NCBI RefSeq assembly: GCF_900101345.1
Contig: NZ_FMUX01000022.1
Location: 55,863-119,862, forward strand
DNA from: Desulfoluna spongiiphila
GTDB lineage: Bacteria; Desulfobacterota; Desulfobacteria; Desulfobacterales; Desulfolunaceae
Length of the DNA: 64,000 nt
Direction: 5' to 3'
The notes beneath the pieces were generated by a model. The model had not been told where the DNA came from. It made no database searches and worked only from the letters and a program-made list of their open reading frames with translations. Position numbers and translations under genes: made by a program. Of this stretch, positions 8,361-22,300 are shown in pieces. How positions within the stretch are numbered: the first letter of the stretch is position 1; every line of letters begins with the position of its first letter.

Positions 8361-9008
8361 TCAGTCCTTGCTCAGGATCTCTCCTTTGAAAATAAACACT
8401 TTGATGCCGATGACCCCATAGGTCGTATGGGCTTCGGCAAAGCCGTAGTCGATATCCGCACGGAGGGTATGAAGGGGCACCCTGCCTTCCCGGTACCATT
8501 CGGTACGGGCCATTTCCGCGCCGCCGAGTCGACCGGCACAGATAATCTTGATGCCCAGAGCGCCGAAACGCATGGCTGAGGAAACGCACCGCTTGATGGC
8601 GCGGCGGAACGCAACACGACGCTCCAGCTGGAGGGCCACGTTTTCAGCCACCATCTGAGAATCGAGTTCGGGACGTTTGATCTCCTGGATGTCGATCATC
8701 ACGTCACGTTTGTCCCCACCGGCAGAAATCAGCTTCACCAGATCGGTTTTCAAGAGACCGATCTCAGAGCCCTTCTTGCCGATGACGATCCCGGGGCGGG
8801 CAGTGTGAATGCGGAGACGGATCCTCTTGGAGGATCGCTCAATCTCTACCTTGGAAATACCGGCATGGTACAGTCGCTTTTTGAGAAACTTGCGGATCCG
8901 GAAATCTTCCATGACAAAATCCGCATACTGCTTGTCGGCGTACCAGCGGGAATCCCAGGTCTTGTTGATTCCGAGTCTAAGTCCTATTGGATTTACTTTC
9001 TGGCCCAA
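8361..9008 (-). CDS. rpsC: 30S ribosomal protein S3
   Basis: A 215-residue S3 at the mRNA entry tunnel. MGQKVNPIGLRLGINKTWDSRWYA opens the protein. The KH domain holds the GXXG loop in IVIGKKGSEI, and the C-terminal domain (RAIKRCVSSAMRFGALGIKIICAGRLGGAEMARTEWYREGRVPLHTLRADIDYG) is complete. It follows rplV by 18 bp. Confidence 0.98.
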   Translation of the reverse strand: MGQKVNPIGLRLGINKTWDSRWYADKQYADFVMEDFRIRKFLKKRLYHAGISKVEIERSSKRIRLRIHTARPGIVIGKKGSEIGLLKTDLVKLISAGGDKRDVMIDIQEIKRPELDSQMVAENVALQLERRVAFRRAIKRCVSSAMRFGALGIKIICAGRLGGAEMARTEWYREGRVPLHTLRADIDYGFAEAHTTYGVIGIKVFIFKGEILSKD

Positions 9009-9026
9009 CTTATTATCTCCTTTTCG

Positions 9027-9362
9027 TTACGCCTCATCAGCCACGACGACTGTGATGTGACTGGTTTTCTTCAGGATGCGTGATCCTCTGCCGCGCGCTC
9101 TGGCCCTGAATCTCTTCAGACTGGGCCCCTGGTCAACCGTGATATTTTTAATAAAGAGAGCGTCAACGTCGAGTTCGTTGTTGTGATCGGCGTTGGCGAC
9201 AGCTGACCGCAGAGTCTTTTCGACGATTGCAGCGGCTTTCTGAGGCATAAATTTGAGCGAATTGATACCCGCTTCAACGGGCTTCCCCTTCACGGCGCCG
9301 AGTATCTTCCGCACCTTCTGAGGAGAAATTCGCACATACCTTGCTACAGCTTTAACCTCCAT
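9027..9362 (-). CDS. rplV: 50S ribosomal protein L22
   Basis: A 111-residue L22, whose beta-hairpin lines the peptide exit tunnel. The start (MEVKAVARYVRISPQKVR) and the tunnel hairpin with ...GPSLKRFRARARGRGSRILKKTSHITVVV are complete, with no insertion of the kind that confers macrolide resistance. Confidence 0.98.
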   Translation of the reverse strand: MEVKAVARYVRISPQKVRKILGAVKGKPVEAGINSLKFMPQKAAAIVEKTLRSAVANADHNNELDVDALFIKNITVDQGPSLKRFRARARGRGSRILKKTSHITVVVADEA

Positions 9363-9396
9363 TGTAAGTCATCCTCTACTTAAAGGTTGCGGGGCG

Positions 9397-9675
9397 CTAT
9401 TTGCCCTTGGTCTTTTTATCAGCCGCATGCCCCCAGTAGGTGCGTGTCGGTGAAAATTCCCCCAGTTTATGTCCTACCATATTCTCGGTAACAAATACCG
9501 GAATAAACTTTCGACCATTGTGTACTGCAAGCGTCAACCCTACCATTTCGGGGAAAATGGTAGATCGTCTCGACCATGTCTGGATGACCTGGTTGGATCG
9601 GCTTTCCTGAGCCAAGAGCACTTTCTTGACAAGCTTTGCATCAACAAACGGCCCTTTCTTAAGCGAACGTGGCAT
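9397..9675 (-). CDS. rpsS: 30S ribosomal protein S19
   Basis: A 92-residue S19 of the 30S head, partner of S13. MPRSLKKGPFVDAKLVKKV, the SRRSTIFPEMVGLTLAVHNGRKFIPV core and GHKLGEFSPTRTYWGHAADKK tail are all present. Gene order rplB-rpsS-rplV is standard for the S10 operon. Confidence 0.98.
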   Translation of the reverse strand: MPRSLKKGPFVDAKLVKKVLLAQESRSNQVIQTWSRRSTIFPEMVGLTLAVHNGRKFIPVFVTENMVGHKLGEFSPTRTYWGHAADKKTKGK

Positions 9676-9730
9676 TTTGTCTCCTGTTCTTAATCTTTCA
9701 ATTACCCGTACTAGCTTTTACGTGAGCCTG

Positions 9731-10558
9731 TTACTTCGTGCGTCGCTTCACGATGTAGCGATTGGTGGTCTTGTTCTTTCTGGTGCGGTAGCCCTTGGAG
9801 GGTACGCCCCAGGGTGAACAAGGGTGACGGCCGCCGGAAGAGCGTCCTTCACCACCACCCATGGGATGGTCAACAGGGTTCATGGCCACACCACGCACGC
9901 TGGGACGAACGCCCATCCAGCGGGTTCGGCCAGCCTTGCCCTTGTTGATGCTGCTGTGCTCTGTATTACCAAGTCGCCCGATGGTCGCCTTGCACTTGGC
10001 AAGGACCATGCGTACTTCACCGGAGGGAAGTCGAACCATCGCGTAGGCCTTCTCTTTGGCCATAAGCTGTGCAAAGGTACCGGCGCCGCGGACAACCTGT
10101 CCGCCTTTGCCCACCTTGAGCTCAATGTTGTGGATCTGGGTACCCAGGGGAATGCTCTCCAGGGGAAGGCAGTTCCCGGGCTTGATGTCGGCCTCGGGGC
10201 CTGACATGATCTGATCGCCCACATTGAGGTTGATGGGCGCCAGGATGTACCGCTTCTCGCCGTCGGCGTAGTGAAGCAGGGCAATCCGTGCGCTACGGTT
10301 GGGATCGTATTCGATCGTTGCTACTTTAGCAGGGATACCGACTTTGTCACGCTTGAAGTCGATGACCCTGTAATGTCTCTTGTGTCCACCACCCTTGTGA
10401 CGGCAGGTAATCCGGCCGTTGACGTTTCGACCGCCGCTTTTCTTCAGGGGCCGAAGCAGACTCTTTTCGGGTTTGTCGGTGGTAATCCCTTCAAACGTCG
10501 AATATTCCTGGTGCCTGCGGCCAGGTGATGTCGGTTTGGTTTTTCTAATTGCTGCCAT
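9731..10558 (-). CDS. rplB: 50S ribosomal protein L2
   Basis: A 275-residue L2, needed for subunit association and the peptidyl-transferase centre. It has NVNGRITCRHKGGGHKRHYRVIDFKRDK in the N-terminal OB fold and the C-terminal SH3-like domain with RGVAMNPVDHPMGGGEGR, which contains the conserved functional His of the GVAMNPVDHP motif. It follows rplW by 14 bp. Confidence 0.98.
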   Translation of the reverse strand: MAAIRKTKPTSPGRRHQEYSTFEGITTDKPEKSLLRPLKKSGGRNVNGRITCRHKGGGHKRHYRVIDFKRDKVGIPAKVATIEYDPNRSARIALLHYADGEKRYILAPINLNVGDQIMSGPEADIKPGNCLPLESIPLGTQIHNIELKVGKGGQVVRGAGTFAQLMAKEKAYAMVRLPSGEVRMVLAKCKATIGRLGNTEHSSINKGKAGRTRWMGVRPSVRGVAMNPVDHPMGGGEGRSSGGRHPCSPWGVPSKGYRTRKNKTTNRYIVKRRTK

Positions 10559-10572
10559 TTATCGCTCCCGGT

Positions 10573-10860
10573 CTATACGCCTTCAAAGAATTCAATGGTA
10601 CTTCCAGGCACCAGCGTCACAATCGCCTTTTTCCAGTCCTTGCGCTTTCCGACGATTTTGCCTCTCTGCTTGACCTTGCCCTTCACGTTGACCGTGCGGA
10701 CATCTTCCACGCCGACTTTGAAGATCTTCTCGACAGCCTTCTTGATCTCAATCCGGTTGGCCTTCGGGGCGACTTCAAAAGATACCTGGTTCAGCGTCTC
10801 TTTCTGAATGGTGGTCTTTTCCGTGTTCAACGGCTTGATAATGATATCGAATGTGTTCAT
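10573..10860 (-). CDS. rplW: 50S ribosomal protein L23
   Basis: A 95-residue L23 at the tunnel exit, docking site of trigger factor and SRP. It reads FDIIIKPLNTEKTTIQKE then NQVSFEVAPKANRIEIKKAVEKIFKV, the family signature. The start overlaps the end of rplD by 4 bp (ATGA). Confidence 0.97.
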   Translation of the reverse strand: MNTFDIIIKPLNTEKTTIQKETLNQVSFEVAPKANRIEIKKAVEKIFKVGVEDVRTVNVKGKVKQRGKIVGKRKDWKKAIVTLVPGSTIEFFEGV

Positions 10861-11480
10861 GCTGAAAGCCTCCCTTCGATTCCCTTGATGGAAGACTCAA
10901 GCAGGAGCAACTTGTTGTACTTGAGAATATCATACACGTTGAGGCCCTCGGTTCGAATCACCTTGATGCCTTTGATATTGCGCGATGACAGCTCGAATTT
11001 GATATCTTCCGCATCCGTCACGATCAGGGCATTGTCGACCTTGAGGTCGGCAAGGGCCTTGACAACGGTCTTGGTTTTGATCTCGTCCACCCCAAAGGTG
11101 TTGACCACCATGAGGTTGTCACCCTGCAAACGGCTTGAAAGGGCCATTTTCAGTGCAAGCCTTCGCACTTTCTTGGGCACTTTGTAGGCCCAGCTTTTGG
11201 GCTGGGGCCCGAAGATCACTCCCCCCCCGCGACGCAGGGGCGACTTAACGGAGCCGGAACGAGCGTTACCGGTACCCTTCTGTCGGTAAAGCTTCTTGGT
11301 GCTACCGGTAATATCGGAGCGGTTCGTAACGGATGCAGACCCGGCACGCCGGTTGGCCAACTGCATCTTGACCACTTCGTGAAGGACACTTCCTTTTACG
11401 GCTACATTGAAGATATCGTCCGCAAGCTCAGCCTGCGAGACCTTATCTCCTGTAACATTCAGTACATCAACGACAGCCAT
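10857..11480 (-). CDS. rplD: 50S ribosomal protein L4
   Basis: A 207-residue L4. The tunnel loop region has RRAGSASVTNRSDITGSTKKLYRQKGTGNARSGSVKSPLRRGGGVIFGPQPKSW, which is diagnostic. In E. coli L4 autoregulates the S10 operon; here no S10-type leader with a free hairpin is obvious ahead of rpsJ because tuf lies only 14 bp upstream of it. Confidence 0.98.
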   Translation of the reverse strand: MAVVDVLNVTGDKVSQAELADDIFNVAVKGSVLHEVVKMQLANRRAGSASVTNRSDITGSTKKLYRQKGTGNARSGSVKSPLRRGGGVIFGPQPKSWAYKVPKKVRRLALKMALSSRLQGDNLMVVNTFGVDEIKTKTVVKALADLKVDNALIVTDAEDIKFELSSRNIKGIKVIRTEGLNVYDILKYNKLLLLESSIKGIEGRLSA

Positions 11481-11556
11481 AACTTCCCTCGTTTTTTATT
11501 TTCATGCACCCACTTCGCAGGGTCCCTGCGGTTGGGCACACGTTGATGTTCATCGT

Positions 11557-12189
11557 TTACTTGCCAAACTTCGGCTTCTTGATCTCAACAAGACCGGACT
11601 TGGCACCGGGAATGCATCCCTGAATCAGGACCACATTCTCGTCGGCACGGATGTCCACGACGGTCAGGTTGCGAACGGTCTTTCTGACGCCGCCGTACTG
11701 TCCGGGAAGCTTCTTTCCTTTAAAAACCTTGGCAGGCCAGGCGCTGCAACCGATGGAGCCAGGGGCCCTGTGGTTACGGCAACCGTGGGTCTCAGGGCCG
11801 CGGGAGAACCCGTGACGCTTGATGGTGCCTGAAAAACCGCGTCCCTTGGAGGTACCGGTTACGTCCACGATCTCACCGACCTCGAACATCTCGGCGGTGA
11901 TTTCCTGGCCCAGGGCATACTCGGCGGGGTCGGCCACTTCAAACTCACGGACATCGGCATAAAAGCTCTCGCCACTCTTGGCGAAATGGCCCTGAAGGGG
12001 CTTGGTGGTGTGCTTGGCTTTTTTCTCACCGAATCCGAGCTGAACGGCGTTGTACCCGTCCGTATCCACGGTTTTGATCTGAGTTACGACGCAGGGGCCT
12101 ACCTGTACTACAGTGACGGGGATGTACCTCCCGTCTGAGGAGTAGACGCCTGTCATCCCCAATTTTTTACCCAAAAGTCCTCTACTCAT
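11557..12189 (-). CDS. rplC: 50S ribosomal protein L3
   Basis: A 210-residue L3, an initiator of 50S assembly. The start MSRGLLGKKLGMTGVYSSDG and the KGRGFSGTIKRHGFSRGPETHGCRNHRAPGSIG loop that approaches the peptidyl-transferase centre are complete. The equivalent of the glutamine methylated by PrmB (Q150 in E. coli) lies in a CSAWPAKVFKGKKLPG context, which differs from the E. coli GQNQTPGKVFKGKKMAG. Confidence 0.98.
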   Translation of the reverse strand: MSRGLLGKKLGMTGVYSSDGRYIPVTVVQVGPCVVTQIKTVDTDGYNAVQLGFGEKKAKHTTKPLQGHFAKSGESFYADVREFEVADPAEYALGQEITAEMFEVGEIVDVTGTSKGRGFSGTIKRHGFSRGPETHGCRNHRAPGSIGCSAWPAKVFKGKKLPGQYGGVRKTVRNLTVVDIRADENVVLIQGCIPGAKSGLVEIKKPKFGK

Positions 12190-12207
12190 TGGTAATATAC
12201 CCCTTAA

Positions 12208-12519
12208 CTACAGTTTAATCTCTACATCGACACCGGGCGAAAGATCCAGCTTCATCAGAGCGTCCACGGTCTGCTGGGTAGGTTCGAGAATGTCCAGCAG
12301 TCTCTTGTGGGTTCTGATCTCAAACTGCTCACGTGATTTTTTGTTCACGTGGGGTGAGCGAAGAATGCAGAATTTGTTGGTACGCGTGGGCAATGGAATA
12401 GGCCCGCAGATCTTTGCGCCGGTCTTCTTGGCTGTGTCGACAATATCAAGGGCTGATTTGTCGAGAAGCCTGTGGTCGTATGCCCTGAGTCTGATCCTGA
12501 TTTTGGTATTGATCATCAT
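12208..12519 (-). CDS. rpsJ: 30S ribosomal protein S10
   Basis: A 103-residue S10, also known as NusE, a partner of NusB in antitermination. The sequence NTKIRIRLRAYDHRLLDKSALDIVDTAKKTGA through PLPTRTNKFCILRSPHVNKKSREQFEIRTHKRLLDI is the complete family. It starts only 14 bp after the tuf stop codon, so the str and S10 clusters are probably one transcription unit. Confidence 0.98.
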   Translation of the reverse strand: MMINTKIRIRLRAYDHRLLDKSALDIVDTAKKTGAKICGPIPLPTRTNKFCILRSPHVNKKSREQFEIRTHKRLLDILEPTQQTVDALMKLDLSPGVDVEIKL

Positions 12520-12533
12520 GATTTGGTTACCAC

Positions 12534-13730
12534 CTATTCAATAATTTCAGATACGACGCCAGCACCAACGGTACGACCGCCTTCGCGGATGGCGAAGCGG
12601 AGCTCTTTTTCCATGGCGATGGGGCTGATCAGTTCAGCAATGATGGCGGTGTTGTCGCCGGGCATAATCATCTCAACGCCTTCGGGAAGGTTCAGGATCC
12701 CGGTGACGTCGGTGGTGCGGAAGAAGAACTGGGGACGGTAGCCGGAAAAGAACGGGGTATGGCGGCCGCCTTCCTCTTTGGAGAGGACGTAGATCTCTGC
12801 TTTGAACTTGGTGTGGGGAGTGATGCTGCCGGGCTTGGCTACAACCTGACCACGCTCTACCTCGTCACGCTTGGTGCCGCGGAGGAGAAGGCCTACGTTG
12901 TCGCCGGCCATGCCTTCATCGAGGAGCTTGCGGAACATCTCAACACCGGTACATACGGTCTTGGCGGTGGGACGGATACCCACGAGTTCCACTTCGTCGC
13001 CGGTGTGGATCACGCCACGCTCGATTCGACCGGTAACAACGGTACCACGACCGGAGATGGAGAAGACGTCCTCAATGGGCATGAGGAAATCTTTGTCGGT
13101 GTCGCGCTCGGGCTCGGGGATGAAGCTGTCGCATGCGTCCATGAGCTCGAAGATGCAAGCAGCTGCTGCGTCTTCGTGGCTGTCGGCTTCCAGGGCACGC
13201 AGGGCGCTGCCGCGGATGATGGGGGTGTCGTCTCCGGGGAACTCGTACTTGGAGAGAAGCTCCTGAAGTTCCATTTCGACGAGCTCGATGAGCTCTTCGT
13301 CATCGACCATGTCGCATTTGTTGAGGAACACAACAATACGGGGAACACCAACCTGACGGGCAAGCAGGATGTGCTCACGGGTCTGGGGCATGGGGCCGTC
13401 GTCTGCGGACACAACCAGGATCGCACCGTCCATCTGGGCGGCGCCGGTGATCATATTCTTAATGTAGTCGGCGTGACCGGGGCAGTCGACGTGTGCATAG
13501 TGACGGTTGGGAGTTTCGTACTCCACGTGAGCGGTTGCAATGGTGATGCCGCGCTCTTTCTCTTCCGGTGCCTTGTCGATCTCGTCGAAGGCAACGGCTG
13601 CGCCTGCTCCGGCTCGGAGGGCGTTCTGCTTGGTAATCGCAGCGGTGAGCGTGGTCTTGCCATGGTCAATGTGACCGATGGTACCGACGTTTACATGCGG
13701 TTTGGAACGTTCAAATTTTTCTTTTGCCAT
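12534..13730 (-). CDS. tuf: elongation factor Tu, copy 1
   Basis: A 398-residue EF-Tu, the GTPase that delivers aminoacyl-tRNA to the ribosome. Visible motifs are the P-loop GHIDHGKT, switch I with ERGITIATAHVEYET, G3 DCPGHADY and G4 NKCD. The C-terminus ends VGAGVVSEIIE. It lies directly after rpsG where fusA would normally intervene. A second gene at 27292-28488 differs by about six residues (for example AGAGAA versus AGAGSA, KYEF versus KYDF, ELIS versus ELIN). Confidence 0.99.
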   Translation of the reverse strand: MAKEKFERSKPHVNVGTIGHIDHGKTTLTAAITKQNALRAGAGAAVAFDEIDKAPEEKERGITIATAHVEYETPNRHYAHVDCPGHADYIKNMITGAAQMDGAILVVSADDGPMPQTREHILLARQVGVPRIVVFLNKCDMVDDEELIELVEMELQELLSKYEFPGDDTPIIRGSALRALEADSHEDAAAACIFELMDACDSFIPEPERDTDKDFLMPIEDVFSISGRGTVVTGRIERGVIHTGDEVELVGIRPTAKTVCTGVEMFRKLLDEGMAGDNVGLLLRGTKRDEVERGQVVAKPGSITPHTKFKAEIYVLSKEEGGRHTPFFSGYRPQFFFRTTDVTGILNLPEGVEMIMPGDNTAIIAELISPIAMEKELRFAIREGGRTVGAGVVSEIIE

Positions 13731-13748
13731 GGGTTGTTTTTTCCTCCT

Positions 13749-13766
13749 CCGACCTGGCGGGTCGGA
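13749..13766 (-). promoter_or_regulatory. hairpin abutting the tuf copy 1 ribosome binding site
   Basis: On the minus strand CCGACC and GGTCGG flank a short loop and run directly into AGGAGG, which lies about 12 nt ahead of the tuf ATG. The stem could mask or expose the ribosome binding site. The hairpin is visible in the sequence; any regulatory role is inference. Confidence 0.4.
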
Positions 13767-13863
13767 TTATGATGGTGTTTGCTTTCATGCAGGCGGACAT
13801 AAAGCGCTTTTCAAGGCTTCACTCACACAGTGCAATCGGTCGCGTAACAAAATTGGATCCGGA

Positions 13864-14334
13864 TTACCACCTGTAGTGGGCGAATGCCTTGTTTGCGTCT
13901 GCCATCTTGTGGGTGTCTTCACGCTTCTTAACGGAAGCACCGCGGTTGCTTGCTGCGTCCATCATCTCGGCGGCCAGCTTGGCAGCCATGGACTTTTCAG
14001 AACGCTTGCGGGAATACTCAATGACCCAGCGCATGGCAAGAGCCCTGCGTCGGGAAGGGCGAATCTCGGTGGGGACCTGGTAAGTAGACCCCCCTACCCT
14101 TCGGGATTTAACCTCAATGGCAGGTCGCACGTTTTCAAGGGCTTTTTCGAATATTTCAAGGGGCGGCTGGCCGCTTTTTTCCTTGATGATATCAAAGGCG
14201 CCATAGAAAATTTTCTCAGCGGTGCTCTTCTTCCCATCGAGCATAATGGCCGCCACGAAACGTGAAACAAGCTCACTGTTGTATCGGGGATCGGGCATTA
14301 CCGGTCTATGGGGAACTTCCCTTCTTCTTGGCAT
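13864..14334 (-). CDS. rpsG: 30S ribosomal protein S7
   Basis: A 156-residue S7, a primary 16S rRNA binder at the E site. MPRRREVPHRPVMPDPRYNSELVSRFVAAIMLDGKKS and the VGGSTYQVPTEIRPSRRRALAMRW motif are complete. It follows rpsL by 53 bp. The gap to tuf is 133 bp and contains no fusA remnant that I can see. Confidence 0.98.
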   Translation of the reverse strand: MPRRREVPHRPVMPDPRYNSELVSRFVAAIMLDGKKSTAEKIFYGAFDIIKEKSGQPPLEIFEKALENVRPAIEVKSRRVGGSTYQVPTEIRPSRRRALAMRWVIEYSRKRSEKSMAAKLAAEMMDAASNRGASVKKREDTHKMADANKAFAHYRW

Positions 14335-14387
14335 AGCTTCTCACTCTTTGAACAAATCTTGGTTAACGAATCAGATGGAGAGTCGTT

Positions 14388-14759
14388 TTACTTCGGCTTG
14401 CGTGCGCCGTACTTGGAGCGACTCTGCTTCCTGTCTTCCACACCCAGCGTATCAAGGGTACCCCTTACAATAGTGTAACGGACACCCGGAAGGTCTTTCA
14501 CTCGACCACCTCGAACAAGAACAACGGAGTGCTCCTGGAGGTTGTGGCCGATACCGGGGATATAGGCGGTAATCTCCACGCCTGTGGTGAGGCGAACCCT
14601 GGCCACCTTCCTGAGTGCTGAGTTTGGTTTTTTCGGAGTCGAAGTATACACACGAGTACAGACACCACGCTTCTGAGGCCCACCCATCAGGGCTGGCGTG
14701 CTGGTCTTTTTCTTCGCGCGCGTTCTTCCTTTCCGGACCAACTGGTTAATCGTAGGCAT
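14388..14759 (-). CDS. rpsL: 30S ribosomal protein S12
   Basis: A 123-residue S12 of the decoding centre. MPTINQLVRKGRTRAKKK leads into the TSTPKKPNSALRKVARVRL segment, where the lysine hit by streptomycin-resistance mutations is wild type, as is the LVRGGRVKDLPGVRY loop. It is the first gene after the promoter at 14814-14842 and follows rpoC. Confidence 0.98.
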   Translation of the reverse strand: MPTINQLVRKGRTRAKKKTSTPALMGGPQKRGVCTRVYTSTPKKPNSALRKVARVRLTTGVEITAYIPGIGHNLQEHSVVLVRGGRVKDLPGVRYTIVRGTLDTLGVEDRKQSRSKYGARKPK

Positions 14760-14813
14760 TTCGTACCAAACTCCTTTAATTGTTTGTCATTTTCCTAAAA
14801 CGCAAAATACGGC

Positions 14814-14842
14814 ATGATACATATACCATCCCGTTTTGTCAA
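14814..14842 (-). promoter_or_regulatory. sigma-70 promoter for the str/S10/spc gene string
   Basis: On the minus strand TTGACA (14842-14837), a 17-bp spacer and TATCAT (14819-14814) make a near-consensus housekeeping promoter, with an A/T-rich stretch just upstream. It lies between rpoC and rpsL and would give the ribosomal genes downstream their own start, independent of readthrough from rpoBC. Confidence 0.8.
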
Positions 14843-14872
14843 GGAATAATTTCCTTACCCATTTGTAGCCAA

Positions 14873-14915
14873 GGCGGGCCTCCCCAAGAAAACCCGGAGA
14901 AACCCGCCTTTTTTT

Positions 14916-14917
<2 letters not shown>
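14873..14917 (+). terminator. plus-strand intrinsic terminator facing into the rpoC 3' end
   Basis: GGCGGGCCTCC and GGAGAAACCCGCC pair (six G-C rich pairs plus a TCC/GGA block) and are followed on the plus strand by nine T. The T run overlaps the rpoC stop codon. In the minus-strand direction the hairpin has no T run, so it is a good terminator only for antisense transcription entering rpoC from the rpsL side. The stem could still slow minus-strand polymerase. Confidence 0.55.
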
Positions 14918-19352
<4,435 letters not shown>

Positions 19353-19362
19353 TATCTGCTCC

Positions 19363-22300
19363 TTAGTTAGTGCCTTCCATTAAGGTTACGTCCAGTCCGA
19401 GGCTCTGCAGTTCTTTGGTAAGAACGCGGAAGGATTCAGGCATTCCCGGTTCCAGAACGGCTTGCCCCTTCACGATCTTCTCGTACATACGGGTACGACC
19501 GGCCATGTCATCGGACTTGACCGTAATGAACTCCTGAAGTGCATGGGACGCACCATACGCTTCCATGGCCCAGACCTCCATCTCCCCGAGACGCTGGCCA
19601 CCGAACTGTGCCTTACCGCCCAGTGGCTGCTGGGTAACAAGGGAGTAGGGACCGATGGATCGGGCGTGGAGCTTGTCGTCCACCAGGTGGTGGAGCTTCA
19701 ACATATACATGGTGCCGACCGTCACTTCGCCGTCGAAAGGCTCACCGGTCCGGCCGTCAAACAGACGGGCCTGGCCGGAGGTTTTGTACTCCGCCTCTGT
19801 CAGGTAGTGCTTGATGTCTTCTTCTTCGGCGCCATCAAAGACCGGGGTGGCCATGTGGACCCCGCGACGATAGTTTTCCGCAAAAGTATAGATATCCTCC
19901 CCTTCCAGGCTGTCCATCATCTGATGGTCGGCCTCTCCGGTGAAGATTCGTTTCAGTTTGGTTCGCAGGGCATCGGCTTTCTTCTCGTCGATGAGATCGG
20001 CGATCTGGTTGCCGAGCCCCTTGGCTGCTCTCCCCAGGTGGATCTCAAGGATCTGCCCCACGTTCATACGGGAGGGAACCCCCAGGGGGTTCAGGATCAT
20101 GTCCACCATGGTGCCGTCTTCGAAGTAAGGCAGGTCTTCCTGGGGAAGGACGCGGGAGACCACACCCTTGTTCCCGTGTCGGCCCGCCATCTTGTCGCCC
20201 ACGGAGAGCATGCGCTTCATGGCGACGTAGACCTTGATCATCTTGATGACGCCGGGAGGAAGGTCATCCCCCTTCTCGTAGCGCACCACCTGGTCTTCAA
20301 AGGTCTTCTTGATCTTGTCGATCTCTTCGTTCTTGCGATCAAGGATCTCGTTGACCCGCTCGGTGACGGTGTCGTCGTCCAGGATGATCCCCTCCAACTG
20401 AGAGAGAGACACCTCGGCAAACATCTCACCGGTAATGACGGTATCGGCAGGAATCACGACCTTCTTGGCTTTGCGCAAGGGGGTGGGGCAGCTCTTGCCC
20501 ACCACCATGGCCTCGATCATCTCGCGGGCTGTCTTTTCAATCACCTCGATCTTGTCGTTGCGATCTTTTTCAAAGCCTGCAATCTCATCGTCCTCGATGT
20601 GACGCGTCCTGTCGTCCTTGTCCACGCCGCGGCGGGAAAAGACCTTGGCGTCCACCACGGTGCCGGTGACGCCGGGGGGTACCCTCAAGGAGGTGTCCTT
20701 CACGTCCCCTGCCTTCTCGCCAAAAATGGCGCGAAGCAGCTTCTCTTCGGGAGAGAGCTGGGTTTCGCCCTTGGGCGTGATCTTGCCCACGAGGATGTCC
20801 CCGGGGTTGACCTCGGCGCCCAGGCGGATGATCCCGCTGTCGTCGAGATCCTTTAAGGCCTCTTCACCAACGTTGGGGATGTCCCGGGTGATCTCTTCCT
20901 TGCCCAGCTTGGTGTCACGGGCCACCACCTCGAACTCTTCGATGTGGATACTGGTGTACACCCCGTCGCGGACAATGGCTTCGGAGACGAGGATGGAGTC
21001 CTCAAAGTTGTAGCCGCCCCAGGGCATGAAGGCCACGGTGACGTTCTGGCCCAGGGCCAGTTCGCCCTTCTCGGTGGAAGGACCGTCGGCCAGGACCTCG
21101 CCTTTTTTCACCTTCTGACCGTTGACCACGATGGGTCGGTGGTTAAAGCAGGTGTTCTGGTTGGACCGGATGAACTTGGAGAGGTTGTAGATGGTCACCG
21201 GGTTGAACCCGGGTTTCTCCATGTCCACCTCGTGCTGGAGCACAATGCGCTCGGAGTCCACTTCCACCACAGTCGCGTCGGCCTCGGCCACGATGGCCAC
21301 GCCGGAGTCGCGTGCCACAACACCTTCCACACCGGTGCCCACCAGGGGCGCGCGGCTCTGGGTCAGGGGCACGGCCTGACGCATCATGTTGGAGCCCATG
21401 AGGGCTCGGTTGGCGTCATCGTTTTCCAGAAAAGGAATCAGAGAGGCCGAGACACTCACCAGCTGGTTGGGGGAGATGTCCATGAGCTCGATCTCTTCGC
21501 GCTCCACCATCTCAAATTCCCCCTCCACGCGGGAGGTCACCAGGGCGTTGACGTAGTTGTTGTCATCGTCCATGGGCGCGTTGGCCTGGGCAATGGGCAG
21601 GGCCTTCTCTTCGAAGGCGCTGAGCATGCGGACCTCATTGGTCACATGGGAATCGTTGACCACACGGTACGGGGTCTCGATGAACCCGAAGTCGTTGACC
21701 CGTGCGTAGGTACACAGCGAGACGATGAGGCCGATGTTGGGGCCTTCAGGGGTCTCGATGGGGCAGATTCGACCGTAGTGGGACGGGTGCACGTCACGGA
21801 CTTCAAAGCCTGCGCGCTCACGGGTCAGACCGCCGGGTCCCAGGGCCGAGAGACGACGCTTGTGTGTGGTCTCCGACAAGGGGTTGGTCTGGTCCATGAA
21901 CTGGGAGAGCTGGCTGGTGCCGAAGAACTCCTTGACCACGGCGGACACCGGCTTGGGGTTCACCAGGTCGTGGGGCATGAGGGCGTCGACTTCCTGCATG
22001 CTCATGCGCTCTTTGATGGCACGCTCCATGCGGACCAGACCGATGCGGTACTGGTTCTCCAGGAGCTCGCCCACGGCGCGGACGCGTCGGTTGCCGAGGT
22101 GGTCGATGTCGTCCACCACACCCTGGGTGTCGCGGAGCTGGACCAGGGTCTTGGCGGTGAGGAGAATGTCCTCCCGTCGCAGGGTCTTGATATTGATATC
22201 GGTGTTCAAGCCCAGGCGGTGGTTCATCTTGAGACGGCCAACCCCTGAGAGATCGTAGTAAGCCTCTTTGAAGAAGAGGTGGTCGATGAACTCCTGGGCG

